DNA from: Deltaproteobacteria bacterium
GTDB taxonomy: Bacteria > Myxococcota_A > UBA9042 > PHBI01
Assembly (NCBI GenBank): GCA_020632715.1
Contig: JACKFA010000004.1
Span: 62,001 to 126,000 of the forward strand
DNA: 64,000 nucleotides
Reading direction: 5' to 3'
Positions within the stretch are counted from its first letter, which is position 1. Each line of letters opens with the position of its first letter. Positions 49,604 to 60,000 of this stretch are shown in pieces. The notes below the pieces were generated by a model that saw only the letters and a program-made list of their open reading frames with translations, searched no databases and had not been told where the DNA came from. Position numbers and translations under genes: made by a program.

Positions 49604-50515
49604 CTACCCCGCCGCTCCCACGTGGGCCGCCAGGACGTCGATCATCGCCCGCACCGCCGGCGCCGCGTTCCTCGACCCCGGGTACACCGCCCACACCGGC
49701 ACCGCCTCCGCCGCGTGCTCCGACAGCACCTCCACGAGCGCCCCGCGCGCCACCGCCTCCGCCCCGCGCTTCTCCGGCAGCATCGCGAGCCCCACCCCCG
49801 CCGCCGCCAACGCCTCCAACACCGCGAAGCTGTTCACCGCCATCCACGGCGCCACCTGCACCACCCGCTCGCGCCCACCCACGCGGAACGGCCACGTCGT
49901 CGGCGTCCGCGACCCCGACATCACCAGGCACCTGTGCCCCGCGAGCTCCCCCGGCTCCTGCGGCGTCCCCGCGCGCGCGAGGTAGCCGGCGCTCCCGTAC
50001 ACGCCGCGCCGCCTTGGCTCGCCGAGCCGCCGCGCCACCAGATACGCCGCGTCCGGGAGCCGCCCCACCCGCACCGCCAGGTCGAAGCCCTCGTCCACGA
50101 GGTTCACCTGCCGGTCGGTCAGCTCCACCTCCACCCGCACCTCCGGGTAGCGCCCCGCGTACGCCGCCAGCACCGCGCCCAACACCCCCTGCCCCCACTC
50201 GAACGGCGCCGTCATCCGGAGGCGCCCGCTCGGGCGCGCCTGCAGCTCCCCGACCAGCGACTCCGCCGCCCGCAGCGCCGCCATCGCCGGCGCCGCCTCG
50301 CGGTGGAACGCCGCCCCCACGTCCGTCAGCGCCACCCGCCGCGTCGTCCGGTTCAGGAGCCGCGCCCCGAGGTGCGCTTCGAGCGCCGCGACCCTCTGAC
50401 TCAGGGTCGAACGCGGGATCCCGAGCGCCCGCGCCGCCTGCCGGAAGCCGCCCTGCGCCACCACCTCGAGGAACGCCACCACACCGTTCGGGTCCGCCGC
50501 CTGGATTGTCCGCAT
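49604..50515 (-). CDS. LysR-family transcriptional regulator
   Basis: 303 residues. The N-terminal winged helix-turn-helix spans about 12-70 (VVAFLEVVAQGGFRQAARAL, PRSTLSQRVAALEAHLGARL). The effector-binding domain starts near residue 90 (GRLRMTAPFEWGQGVLGAVL) and runs through two Rossmann-like halves. It is divergent from the Old Yellow Enzyme gene with 95 bp between the starts, the usual arrangement in which the regulator controls both genes. Two inverted repeats in and beside this gap are candidate binding sites. The inducer is unknown; electrophiles are plausible given the target. Confidence 0.92.
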   Translation of the reverse strand: MRTIQAADPNGVVAFLEVVAQGGFRQAARALGIPRSTLSQRVAALEAHLGARLLNRTTRRVALTDVGAAFHREAAPAMAALRAAESLVGELQARPSGRLRMTAPFEWGQGVLGAVLAAYAGRYPEVRVEVELTDRQVNLVDEGFDLAVRVGRLPDAAYLVARRLGEPRRRGVYGSAGYLARAGTPQEPGELAGHRCLVMSGSRTPTTWPFRVGGRERVVQVAPWMAVNSFAVLEALAAAGVGLAMLPEKRGAEAVARGALVEVLSEHAAEAVPVWAVYPGSRNAAPAVRAMIDVLAAHVGAAG

Positions 50516-50524
50516 CGACGGACA
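50507..50524. promoter_or_regulatory. Candidate operator over the LysR start codon
   Basis: TGTCC-N8-GGACA spans the regulator start codon (50513-50515). This suits autoregulation by a LysR protein. Confidence 0.35.
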
Positions 50525-50571
50525 GTGATTCCATCAGCGTCCTATTGTCCAGCCGGCGTCCCGGCGCTATA

Positions 50572-50590
50572 TGTACGCACATCGCGTACA
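50572..50590. promoter_or_regulatory. Candidate operator of the Old Yellow Enzyme gene
   Basis: A perfect inverted repeat TGTACGC-N5-GCGTACA lies 20 bp before the ATG at 50611, in the core promoter position. A CAGGAG ribosome-binding site follows. Confidence 0.5.
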
Positions 50591-50610
50591 AATAAACCAG
50601 GAGTCGCGCC

Positions 50611-51669
<1,059 letters not shown>

Positions 51670-51679
51670 GCGGAGCGGG

Positions 51680-52036
51680 TCACGCCCGCCGGAAGCGCGC
51701 CTCCAGCACGTCCGCGCGCGCCTCGCCCTCGAGCGAGCGCGCGTGGGCGACCACCGCCAGCGCCTCCTCCCGCGTGACCGCGCCCGCCTCGAGCTCCGCG
51801 AGGAGCCGGCACCGGAACGCCGCGCACCGCGCCGGCCGGTCGCCGTAGACGCGGCAGCGCGTGCCCGCGAGCGCCGCGCACGGCTGCTCGAGGAGCCTGA
51901 GCGCCCCCGCGCGCGCGACCGGGAGCCCGAGCCGCGTCATCGTCGCGACCTCGGCCTCGTCGAGGCGCACGACGTCGACGAGCGTCCCGTCGCAGCAGAA
52001 GCCGCACGCCGTGCAGAGCTCGGTCCCGTCGTCCAT
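51680..52036 (-). CDS. YkgJ-family Cys cluster protein
   Basis: 118 residues from ATG 52036, with GGGGAGG upstream. It belongs to the zinc/iron-chelating Cys cluster (YkgJ) family: Cys8-x2-Cys11-x2-Cys14-Cys15 (CTACGFCC), then CAALAGTRCRVYGDRPARC and FRC. Proteins of this family bind metal through these cysteines; the physiological role is unsettled. It is cytosolic with no signal. It lies 23 bp after the stop of the large Cys-rich gene on the same strand and may be co-transcribed. The frame stays open upstream as antisense-like sequence, but only this part has family character. Confidence 0.85.
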   Translation of the reverse strand: MDDGTELCTACGFCCDGTLVDVVRLDEAEVATMTRLGLPVARAGALRLLEQPCAALAGTRCRVYGDRPARCAAFRCRLLAELEAGAVTREEALAVVAHARSLEGEARADVLEARFRRA

Positions 52037-52059
52037 GGGCGCCTCCCCGGGCGCCGAGG

Positions 52060-55000
52060 CTACGGCGCCGACTCCGTGACCGACATCTCGAACGGCCCAC
52101 AGCCGTCCGCGTACCACATGGCGCCGTAGATGTAGACCGTCTCGCCCGCGCGGAGCGGGAGCCCGACGATCGCCTCGGTGTCGCCGTCGTAGCCGAAGTC
52201 CGAGCTCGCGACGCAGCGCGCGGGCGCGGTCCCGACCACGCACTCGCGGCTCACGTTCAGCACCGGATCCCCGCCGCCCGTCGGCACGAGCAGCACGTCC
52301 ACGACCACGTCGTCGGCCGCCGTATAGACCCACACCTTCTCGGCGCTCCCGGCGAGCTCCGTCGACTGGCAGCCGCCCGGGTCGTCGCTGACGAAGCGGT
52401 GATCCACGCCATAGTCGCAGGTCGACGGGTCCGCGTCCGTGCCCGGCGCCGCGGGGTCCGAGTACGGGAGCGCGCCGATCACCACGGCGTTCGCGCACAG
52501 GTCGCCCGCGGGGACCGCGCAGCCCGCGGGGTCCGCGGCCTTGCAGTCCGGGTCCGCGCAGTCGCTGACGCCGTCCCCGTCGTTGTCCAGCCCGTCGCCG
52601 CAGCGGCCGCTCCCGAGCGCCTCGCTGCAGTCCCCCTGCGTCGCGAGGCAGTCGGGGTCCTCGCAGTCGAAGTAGCCGTCGCCGTCGTCGTCGTCGCCGT
52701 TGAGGCACGCGTCGTCGCCGTAGAGCGCCGCGTTCGACTCGTCGCAGGCGCTCTCGCCGGCGCAGTCCGGGTCCGCGCAGTCCGGGAGCCCGTCGAGGTC
52801 GTTGTCCTCGCCGTCCGTGCACAGGCCGGCCTCGCCGCTCGGCACCGCCGCGATCGACACGGTCGCGAGCCCCGCGCCGCTGCCCCAGCCGTCGATGATC
52901 ACGTAGAACACCTGATCCGCGGCCGTCGCCTCGAAGCGCGCCGTCGGCGACTCCGCCGCGTCCTGCCCCGACACGCACGCCGTGAGCGGGCTCGCCGGGC
53001 ACCCCGACGCCCCGTCCACGACGTTCACGAGGCCGTCGAACGCGTCGTCGAGCACCACCGCGTAGGCCCCGGCGGCCGGCGCCGTCACGCGGAACACCAC
53101 GTCCTTGCCCGTCGACGCGCTCGCGTTCGGCGCGCAGCCCGCGCTCGCCACCGTCGCCGTGAACCGGTTCGCGAAGATCCGCGTGTCCCCGCTCCACGTG
53201 AACGGCAGCGCGTCCACCGCGATCGGCGCCCCACAGCTGTCCCCGAGGAGCCCGCCCGGGCACGCCGCGTCCGCCGCGCAGTCCGGGTCCGCGCAGTCGA
53301 CGAGGCCGTCGTCGTCCTCGTCCGCGCCGCCCGCGCAGCCGCCGGCCGCGGCCTCGTTGCACGCCGCGTCGAGCGCGCAGTCCGTGTCCTCGCAGTCGAC
53401 CTTGCCGTCGTCGTCCTCGTCGTCGCCGCCGGTGCAGATCTCCGACGGCGTCGCCGCCACCGTGATCGTCGCCGCCCCGCAGCCGTCGTCCCAGCCGTCC
53501 GCCACGAGGTAGACCCGCTCCCCCGCCGCCGCCGACCGCCACCGCACCGTCGGCGGGTCGCCCAGGTCGTCCCCGTCGAGGCACACCGCGTACGGGCTCG
53601 CCGGGCAGCCGCCCGCGCCGTCGACCACGTTCAGGATCCCGTCGAAGCCGTCGTCGAGCGTCGCGACCCAGCTCCCGGCCGCGGGCGCCGTGAACTCGAG
53701 CACCACGTCCGGCGCGTCGCTCGCGCCGAAGTTCGACTGGCAGCCGCTCACCTCGGTGCCGACGAAGAAGCCGTCCGTATAGCCGCACGTGTCGACCGTC
53801 CAGGACCACGGCGCCGACGCGATCGTCGCCGTGTCGACCACCTTCGCGACCCCGCACAGGTCGCCGTCCGGCGCCCCGCAGGCCGCCGGCTCCGCCGCGT
53901 AGCACTGCGGGTCGTCGCAGTCCGTGGCGCCGTCCCCGTCGTTGTCGACCTCGTCGCTGCAGCCGCCCGCGTACGTCGCCTCGTCGCACGCGGCGTCCCC
54001 CGCGCACTCGCTGTCCGCGCAGTCGGTCGCCCCGTCGAGGTCGTCGTCGACCCCGTCGCCGCAGCGCCCCGCCTCGGGGCGGACCCGCACGAAGCGCGCC
54101 GTGAAGCGCCCCTCGCCGACGCGATAGCCGTCGATGAGGACCCACGCCTTCGTCCCGCCGAGCGTGGGCGCGCCGAAGAAGTCGCCGATGGTCCAGCGCG
54201 CGATGGCGTGCGGCCCGCGCGCGCCGGTCGCGCAGGTCGTGACGTTCGCCGGCGGCTCGGCGCCCGCCCCGTCGAGCACGTTCACCACCACGTCGAAGTC
54301 GGCGTCCACGACGACCGCGTAGTCGCCCGCCTCGAGCGCCGTGACCTCGAACGCGACGTCCGCCGGCCCCCCTGGTGGCGCGACCGCGAGCGGGCTCTGC
54401 GCGACGCAGCCGGCCGCCGAGCTCGTGACGCGGTAGTCGTCCGCGTAGGCGCGCGAGTCGCTCGTGATGACCACCGGCATGGCCGCCGAGCTCACGTAGT
54501 TCGGGTCCGGGACGCGGTCGCCCCGGAGGCCCACGATGCACCCCACGTCGGGGCCGCACGCGGGATCGTAGCAGTCCATGAGCCCGTTCCCGTCGTTGTC
54601 GACGTCGTCGTGGCAGGCGTCCCCGCCGTTCGCCGCCTCGTTGCAGCTCGGGTGCGCCGCGCACTCGCTGTCCGCGCAGTCCGTGGCGCCGTCGCCGTCC
54701 TCGTCGACGCCGCCGGCGCACGCCTCGTAGCACGCCGCGTCGAAGAGGCAGTCCCGGTCGGCGCAGTCGACCTTCCCGTCCGGGGTCGCCTCGTCGTCGG
54801 CGTCGTTCGCGCACAGAAGCTCCGTCACGGCGCCGTCCGCCGCGGCGACGCTCAGCGTGTACGTGCCGGCGTTCCCGGCGTCCGTCGGCGACCAGCCGTC
54901 CACGATCACGAAGTAGTCGGTGTTCGCCTCGAGCGGCATCGTGAGCTTCTCGGCGCCGGCCGCCGGCAGCACGTCGCTCGCGCCGACGCAGGCCGCGCCG

Positions 55001-56628
55001 AGGTCCGCGCAGTCCGTGGTCACGAGGAGCACGGCGTCGAAGCCCGCGGCGCCGCCGCTCCCCTGCGTCAGCGTGAACGTGTACTTCCCGGCGCTCGCGG
55101 GCCGGAAGCGATACGCCACGTCCGGGGTCGCGCCGCCGCTCGCGCGGTCGTCGCCGCGGCAGTCGCCCGCCGCGAACGCGTAGACCGGGTGGTATAGGCG
55201 CGTGTCGCCGGTGACCGCGGCCCCGAGCGTGAGCGGCAGCGCGTCGAGGCAGGAGTCGCCCGGCCCGAGGCACGCGGGCGCGAGCGCGCAGTCGGCGTCG
55301 TCGCAGTCGCTCTGGCCGTCGGCGTCGTCGTCCTGGTCGTTGCCGCAGCCGCCCGGGTAGAGGGCGCCGTCGCCCTCGTCGCAGGCGGCGGCGCCGGCGC
55401 AGTCGGGGTCCGCGCAGGAGACGAGCCCGTCCCCGTCGTCGTCGACGAGGTCCGTCGGCGCGCAGCCGCCCGGGTAGAGCGCGGTGTCCCCCTCGTCGCA
55501 CGCGGCGACCTCGGCGCAGTCGGGGTCGGCGCAGTCGGTCGCGCCGTCGCCGTCGTCGTCCACGCCGTCGCCGGGGGCGCAGCCGCCGGGGTAGAGCGTG
55601 GCGTCGCCCTCGTCGCAGGCGGGGGAGTCGGCGCAGTCGGGATCGGCGCAGTCGGTCGCGCCGTCGCCGTCGTCGTCCACGCCGTCGCCGGGGGTGCAGC
55701 CGTCGGGGTAGACCGTGGCGTCGCCCTCGTCGCAGAAGGGCGAGACGGGCACGGTCGTCGCGGCCGCGGGCGAGCACTTCGCGTCCGCGCAGTCGGTGGC
55801 GCCGTCGCCGTCGTCGTCGACGTCGTTCGCGCAGTCCTCGCCGACGTCGAGCGTGAGCGTGTAGACGCCGCGCGCCGGCGCGCTCGCGGTGCTGTTCACC
55901 CAGCCCATCACGGTCACGTAGTAGGTGACACCGGCCTCCATCGGGACGTTCAGCGCCTCGCGGACGCCCGCGCGCGGGACGTCGAGGCGGTCGCTGACGG
56001 CGACGCAGCCATCGTAGTCGGGGCCGGCCGCGCCACAGACGGTGCCGACCATGAGGCCCGCGTCGAAGGCGACCGGGTCGAGGACGACGCTGAGCGCTGT
56101 GTCCTCGCTCGCCGTGACCGCGTAGACGACGTCCGGCGAGTTGGCGCCCCAGGTGCCCGTGCCGAGGCCGTGGCAGGCGGCGCCCGCGGCGTAGGTGTAG
56201 TCGTTCGCGTACCCCGTGGCGTCGTCGGTGTCGGACCAGGGGAGCGCTACCGCGGCGGCGTCCTCGGCGCCGCAGACGTCGAGCTTCGCGACCGTCACGA
56301 CGAGGCCCTGCGGGCTCGTGTCGGCGGTATCGGTGGTGTCGTCGGCCGCGTCGTCGGCCGTATCGTCGCCGTCCGCGTCGGCGACGATGTCGGCTGCGTC
56401 TGCGTCGTCGGCGGTGTCCTCGGTGTCGACGGCGGTGTCCTCGGTGTCGGCGGTGTCCTCGGCGTCAGCGGTGTCCTCGGTGTCCGCCGTGTCCTCGGTG
56501 TCTGCCGTGTCCGCGGTGTCTGCCGTGTCCGCGGTGTCGGCCGCGTCCGCGGTGTCGGCCGTGTCCGCGGTATCCGCCGTGTCCGCGGTATCCGCCGCGT
56601 CCGCGGTGTCGCTGAGATCGGCAGCCAC
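52060..56628 (-). CDS. Large surface protein with DxDxDG/Cys repeats and PPC-like domains; 5' end missing
   Basis: At least 1,522 residues. The N-terminus is not natural: the frame begins inside an Asp-Thr-Ala tract (DTADTADT...) with no signal peptide, while sister proteins place such tracts after a lipoprotein signal. From about residue 115 there are six beta-sandwich domains resembling bacterial pre-peptidase C-terminal domains (DVVYAVTASEDTALSVVLDP; DVVFRVTAPAAGAYAVVLDD). These alternate with many copies of C-x-D-G-x-D-D-D-G-D-G-x-x-D-C-A-D-P-D-C, a calcium-binding DxDxDG loop closed by cysteines, and of CDEGDATLYPGGC. It is likely a secreted calcium-dependent surface or adhesion protein. 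The break near 56.62 kb is described separately. Confidence 0.75.
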   Translation of the reverse strand: MAADLSDTADAADTADTADTADTADTADAADTADTADTADTADTEDTADTEDTADAEDTADTEDTAVDTEDTADDADAADIVADADGDDTADDAADDTTDTADTSPQGLVVTVAKLDVCGAEDAAAVALPWSDTDDATGYANDYTYAAGAACHGLGTGTWGANSPDVVYAVTASEDTALSVVLDPVAFDAGLMVGTVCGAAGPDYDGCVAVSDRLDVPRAGVREALNVPMEAGVTYYVTVMGWVNSTASAPARGVYTLTLDVGEDCANDVDDDGDGATDCADAKCSPAAATTVPVSPFCDEGDATVYPDGCTPGDGVDDDGDGATDCADPDCADSPACDEGDATLYPGGCAPGDGVDDDGDGATDCADPDCAEVAACDEGDTALYPGGCAPTDLVDDDGDGLVSCADPDCAGAAACDEGDGALYPGGCGNDQDDDADGQSDCDDADCALAPACLGPGDSCLDALPLTLGAAVTGDTRLYHPVYAFAAGDCRGDDRASGGATPDVAYRFRPASAGKYTFTLTQGSGGAAGFDAVLLVTTDCADLGAACVGASDVLPAAGAEKLTMPLEANTDYFVIVDGWSPTDAGNAGTYTLSVAAADGAVTELLCANDADDEATPDGKVDCADRDCLFDAACYEACAGGVDEDGDGATDCADSECAAHPSCNEAANGGDACHDDVDNDGNGLMDCYDPACGPDVGCIVGLRGDRVPDPNYVSSAAMPVVITSDSRAYADDYRVTSSAAGCVAQSPLAVAPPGGPADVAFEVTALEAGDYAVVVDADFDVVVNVLDGAGAEPPANVTTCATGARGPHAIARWTIGDFFGAPTLGGTKAWVLIDGYRVGEGRFTARFVRVRPEAGRCGDGVDDDLDGATDCADSECAGDAACDEATYAGGCSDEVDNDGDGATDCDDPQCYAAEPAACGAPDGDLCGVAKVVDTATIASAPWSWTVDTCGYTDGFFVGTEVSGCQSNFGASDAPDVVLEFTAPAAGSWVATLDDGFDGILNVVDGAGGCPASPYAVCLDGDDLGDPPTVRWRSAAAGERVYLVADGWDDGCGAATITVAATPSEICTGGDDEDDDGKVDCEDTDCALDAACNEAAAGGCAGGADEDDDGLVDCADPDCAADAACPGGLLGDSCGAPIAVDALPFTWSGDTRIFANRFTATVASAGCAPNASASTGKDVVFRVTAPAAGAYAVVLDDAFDGLVNVVDGASGCPASPLTACVSGQDAAESPTARFEATAADQVFYVIIDGWGSGAGLATVSIAAVPSGEAGLCTDGEDNDLDGLPDCADPDCAGESACDESNAALYGDDACLNGDDDDGDGYFDCEDPDCLATQGDCSEALGSGRCGDGLDNDGDGVSDCADPDCKAADPAGCAVPAGDLCANAVVIGALPYSDPAAPGTDADPSTCDYGVDHRFVSDDPGGCQSTELAGSAEKVWVYTAADDVVVDVLLVPTGGGDPVLNVSRECVVGTAPARCVASSDFGYDGDTEAIVGLPLRAGETVYIYGAMWYADGCGPFEMSVTESAP

Positions 56629-56635
56629 GGCTGCA

Positions 56636-56853
56636 CGGACTTCGGGCTCTTCGAGATCTGCGCCGACTTCACGCTCGCGTCGGTCGGCGGCACCTTCTCG
56701 ATCTCGGTGAGCGACAGCTCGTTCAGCGCGCGCTTCTCGGGTGAGGCGTGCGGGCTCGGCGAGTGCATCAGCGCCGGCGGCAGCGTGAGCTCGAGCGGCG
56801 AGGTGTGCCTCGAGTTCCCGATCGTCGGCTACGAGTGCATCGACATCTTCTGA
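56636..56853 (+). pseudogene. C-terminal fragment of a secreted protein, 5' part missing
   Basis: About 72 codons ending at TGA 56851-56853 encode a clear protein C-terminus on the plus strand: DFGLFEICADFTLASVGGTF, then strands SISVSDSSFSARFSGEAC and CLEFPIVGYECIDIF, with six or so cysteines and alternating hydrophobic strands. Nearly every third base is G or C. Upstream in the same frame lies only the antisense of the Asp-Thr-Ala tract, so the true 5' part is absent. It is a remnant or the product of a rearrangement or misassembly. Confidence 0.6.
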
Positions 56854-57038
56854 CCAGCGGCCTGTCGGCGCTGACGGCGATCTGACGAGAACGATCGGTC
56901 TATCGCGCCCGATGGCCCGCGCGGCGGCCGTGGGAGCGGGCGCGCTGTCCCTCCGGGGAGGCGCGTGCTACGGTGCCGGCGTCGCCTGCGTCCCCGCAGT
57001 CCGCGGCGCCACGCACCCGCCACATCCGAGGCCCCCCG

Positions 57039-60000
57039 GTGAAGAGAACGCTCGACGCGCGTCGCGCGCCCGCCCTCGCGCCCGCCCTCTCGTGTCGCGC
57101 GGGCGCGCGGATCGCGCTGCTCCTGCTCTCCCTCGCGCTCGCCGCCTGCAGCGGCGACGACGCGGCGACCGGCAAGGCGAGCTGCAGCGACGGCGAGCGG
57201 AACGGCGCCGAGACCGGCGTCGACTGCGGCGGCGGCACCTGCGGCGCGTGCGGCGTGGGCGCCGTCTGCGCGAGCGACGACGACTGCCGGAGCGGCGCCT
57301 GCGAGGGCTTCGTGTGCGTCTGCGCCTCGGGCTACGAGGTCAGCGGCGGCACCTGCGCGGACGTCGACGAGTGCGCCCGCGGCCTCGACGACTGCGCCGA
57401 CGCCGCCGTCTGCGCCAACACCGACGGCGGCTTCACCTGCACCTGCGGCGCCGGCACCAGCGGCGACGGGCGCGCCTGCGCGACGTGCGCGGCCGGCACG
57501 TGGGGCGACGGCTGCGGCGAGACCTGCGCGCAGGGGCGCTGCGTCGGCGCCGTCAACTGCGACCCGGTCGCCGGCGGCACGCGCCTCTGCGCGGCCTGCG
57601 CGGCCGGCTTCTGGGGCGACGACTGCGAGGCGGGGTGCGACCCCGGCGCCTGCGACGGCGACGTCACCTGCGACCAGGCGACCGGCGACGTCACCGCCTG
57701 CGCCGGCTGCACCGCCGGGGCCTGGGGCGCGGGCTGCGGCGAGACCTGCGACCAGGGCGACTGCGTCGGGACCGTGACGTGCGACCAGACCACGGGCGAG
57801 GCGATGAGCTGCACGGGCTGCGCGGTGGGCGCCTGGGGCGCGGCGTGCGAGAAGACGTGCGAGCAGGGGCTCTGCGTGGGCGACGTGACGTGCGACCAGA
57901 CCACGGGGGCCGCGACCGCCTGCGGCGGGTGCGAGCCCGGGTCGTGGGGGGCGACCTGCGGCGAGACGTGCGAGCAGGGCGCGTGCGCGGGGACGGTGAC
58001 CTGCGACAAGGCCGACGGGGCCGCGATCTCCTGCGACGGCTGCGCCGTCGGCGCGTGGGGGGCGGCGTGCGGCGAGACCTGCGAGCAGGGCGACTGCGTC
58101 GGCGACGTGACGTGCGCGCAGGGCGACGGCGCCGTGAGCGCGTGCGCCGGGTGCGCCGCTGGCCACTGGGGGCCCGCGTGCGAGCGGGCGTGCGACGCGG
58201 GCGACTGCACGGGCGCCGTCACGTGCGACCAGGAGAGCGGCGCGCTCGAGACCTGCGCCGGGTGTCTCGTCGGCTACTGGGGCGCGACGTGCGAGGAGAG
58301 CTGCGATCAGGGCGCCTGCGCCGGCGTCGTCACCTGCCGCCAGAGCGACGGCGGCGACCGCGCCTGCGCCGGCTGCGCCAACGGCTCCTGGGGCGCCGAC
58401 TGCGCGAGCGCCTGCGACCAGGGCGACTGCACCGGCGTCGTCACCTGCCGCCAGAGCGACGGCGCCGAGCGCGCCTGCGCGGACGGCTGCGCCGACGGCT
58501 TCTGGGGCGCCGACTGCGCGAGCGCCTGCGACCAGGGCGACTGCCTCGGCACCGTCACCTGCCGCCAGAGCGACGGCGCCGAGCGCGCCTGCGCCGAGGG
58601 CTGCGCCGACGGCCACACCGGCGCCGACTGCGCGGGCGACTGCGAGCAGGGCGACTGCTTCGGCGTCGTCACCTGCCGCCAGAGCGACGGCGCCGAGCGC
58701 GTCTGCGGCGCCTGCGACGGCGGCTTCTGGGGCGTCGACTGCGCGAGCGCCTGCGACCAGGGCGACTGCCTCGGCACCGTCACCTGCCGCCAGGCGGACG
58801 GCGGCGCGCGCGCCTGCGCCGAGGGCTGCGCCGACGGCTTCTACGGCCCCGACTGTACCAACGCCTGCGATCAGGGCGACTGCGCCGGCGTCGTCACCTG
58901 CCGCCAGAGCGACGGCGCCGAGCGCGCCTGCGCGGACGGCTGCGCCGCCGGCTTCTATGGCGCCGACTGTACCAACGCCTGCGACCAGGGCGACTGCCTC
59001 GGCGTCGTCACCTGCCGCCAGAGCGACGGTGGCGCCCGCGCCTGCGCGGACGGCTGCGCCGACGGCCACTACGGCGCCGACTGCACCAACGCCTGCGACC
59101 AGGGCGACTGCCTCGGCGTCGTCACCTGCCGCCAGAGCGACGGCGCCGAGCGCGTCTGCGCCGAGGGCTGCGCCGCCGGCTTCTTCGGGGCCGACTGCAC
59201 GAGCGCCTGCGACCAGGGCGACTGCGCCGGGGTCGTCTCCTGCCGCCAGAGCGACGGCGGAGCGCGCGCCTGCCCCGACGGCTGCGCCGCCGGCTTCTTC
59301 GGCGCCGACTGCACCAGCACCTGCGATCAAGGCGCCTGCGTCGGCGTCGTCACCTGCCGCCAGAGCGACGGCGCCGAGCGCGTCTGCGAAGAGGGCTGCG
59401 CCGCGGGCTTCTTCGGCGCCGACTGCGGCGGCACCTGCCTCGCCGGCCACTGCGCGACCACCCTCACCTGCGACCAGGGCGACGGCTCACCGCTCACCTG
59501 CGACGGCTGCGCCGACGGCTTCTGGGGCGTCGCCTGCGAGACCGCCTGCGCCCACGACCACTGCGAGACGGTGCTCTGCGACGCCACCACGGGCGCCGTC
59601 AGCGCCTGCCCGAGCTGCGAGCCGGGCTTCTTCGGCCCGCTCTGCGAGAGCCAGTGGTGGGACCGCGCGTGGGGGCGCCGCGCGCCGCTCGCGCTCGACG
59701 TCACCGCGCAGCCCGCCGAGGCCGACGTCCTCCAGCTCCCGGTCGACGTCGATCGCGTCTGCTACGGGGTCGATCTCCCGCCCGTCCTCTACGCCTACCA
59801 CTTCGACTCGGACACCGCCGGCCACGTGACCTCCCTCGACGGCCACGGCGGGCGCGCCCTCCTCGACCACGGCGCGACCCTCGGCGCCGGCCACACCGGG
59901 CAGGGCCTCCACTTCGACGGCGCCTCGTTCGTCGACCTCCCGGACGTCACGCCGAGCGCGACGGCCTTCACGCTCTCGCTCTGGGTCAAGGTCGACCGGC

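Noticed and set aside
56829..59450. Long open frame on the minus strand opposite the Cys-rich repeats (alanine/glycine-rich, more than 800 codons)
   Set aside because: It is the antisense of a codon-biased repeat gene; its composition is monotonous with no domain. The plus-strand frame has a signal peptide, cysteine pattern and recognisable domains.
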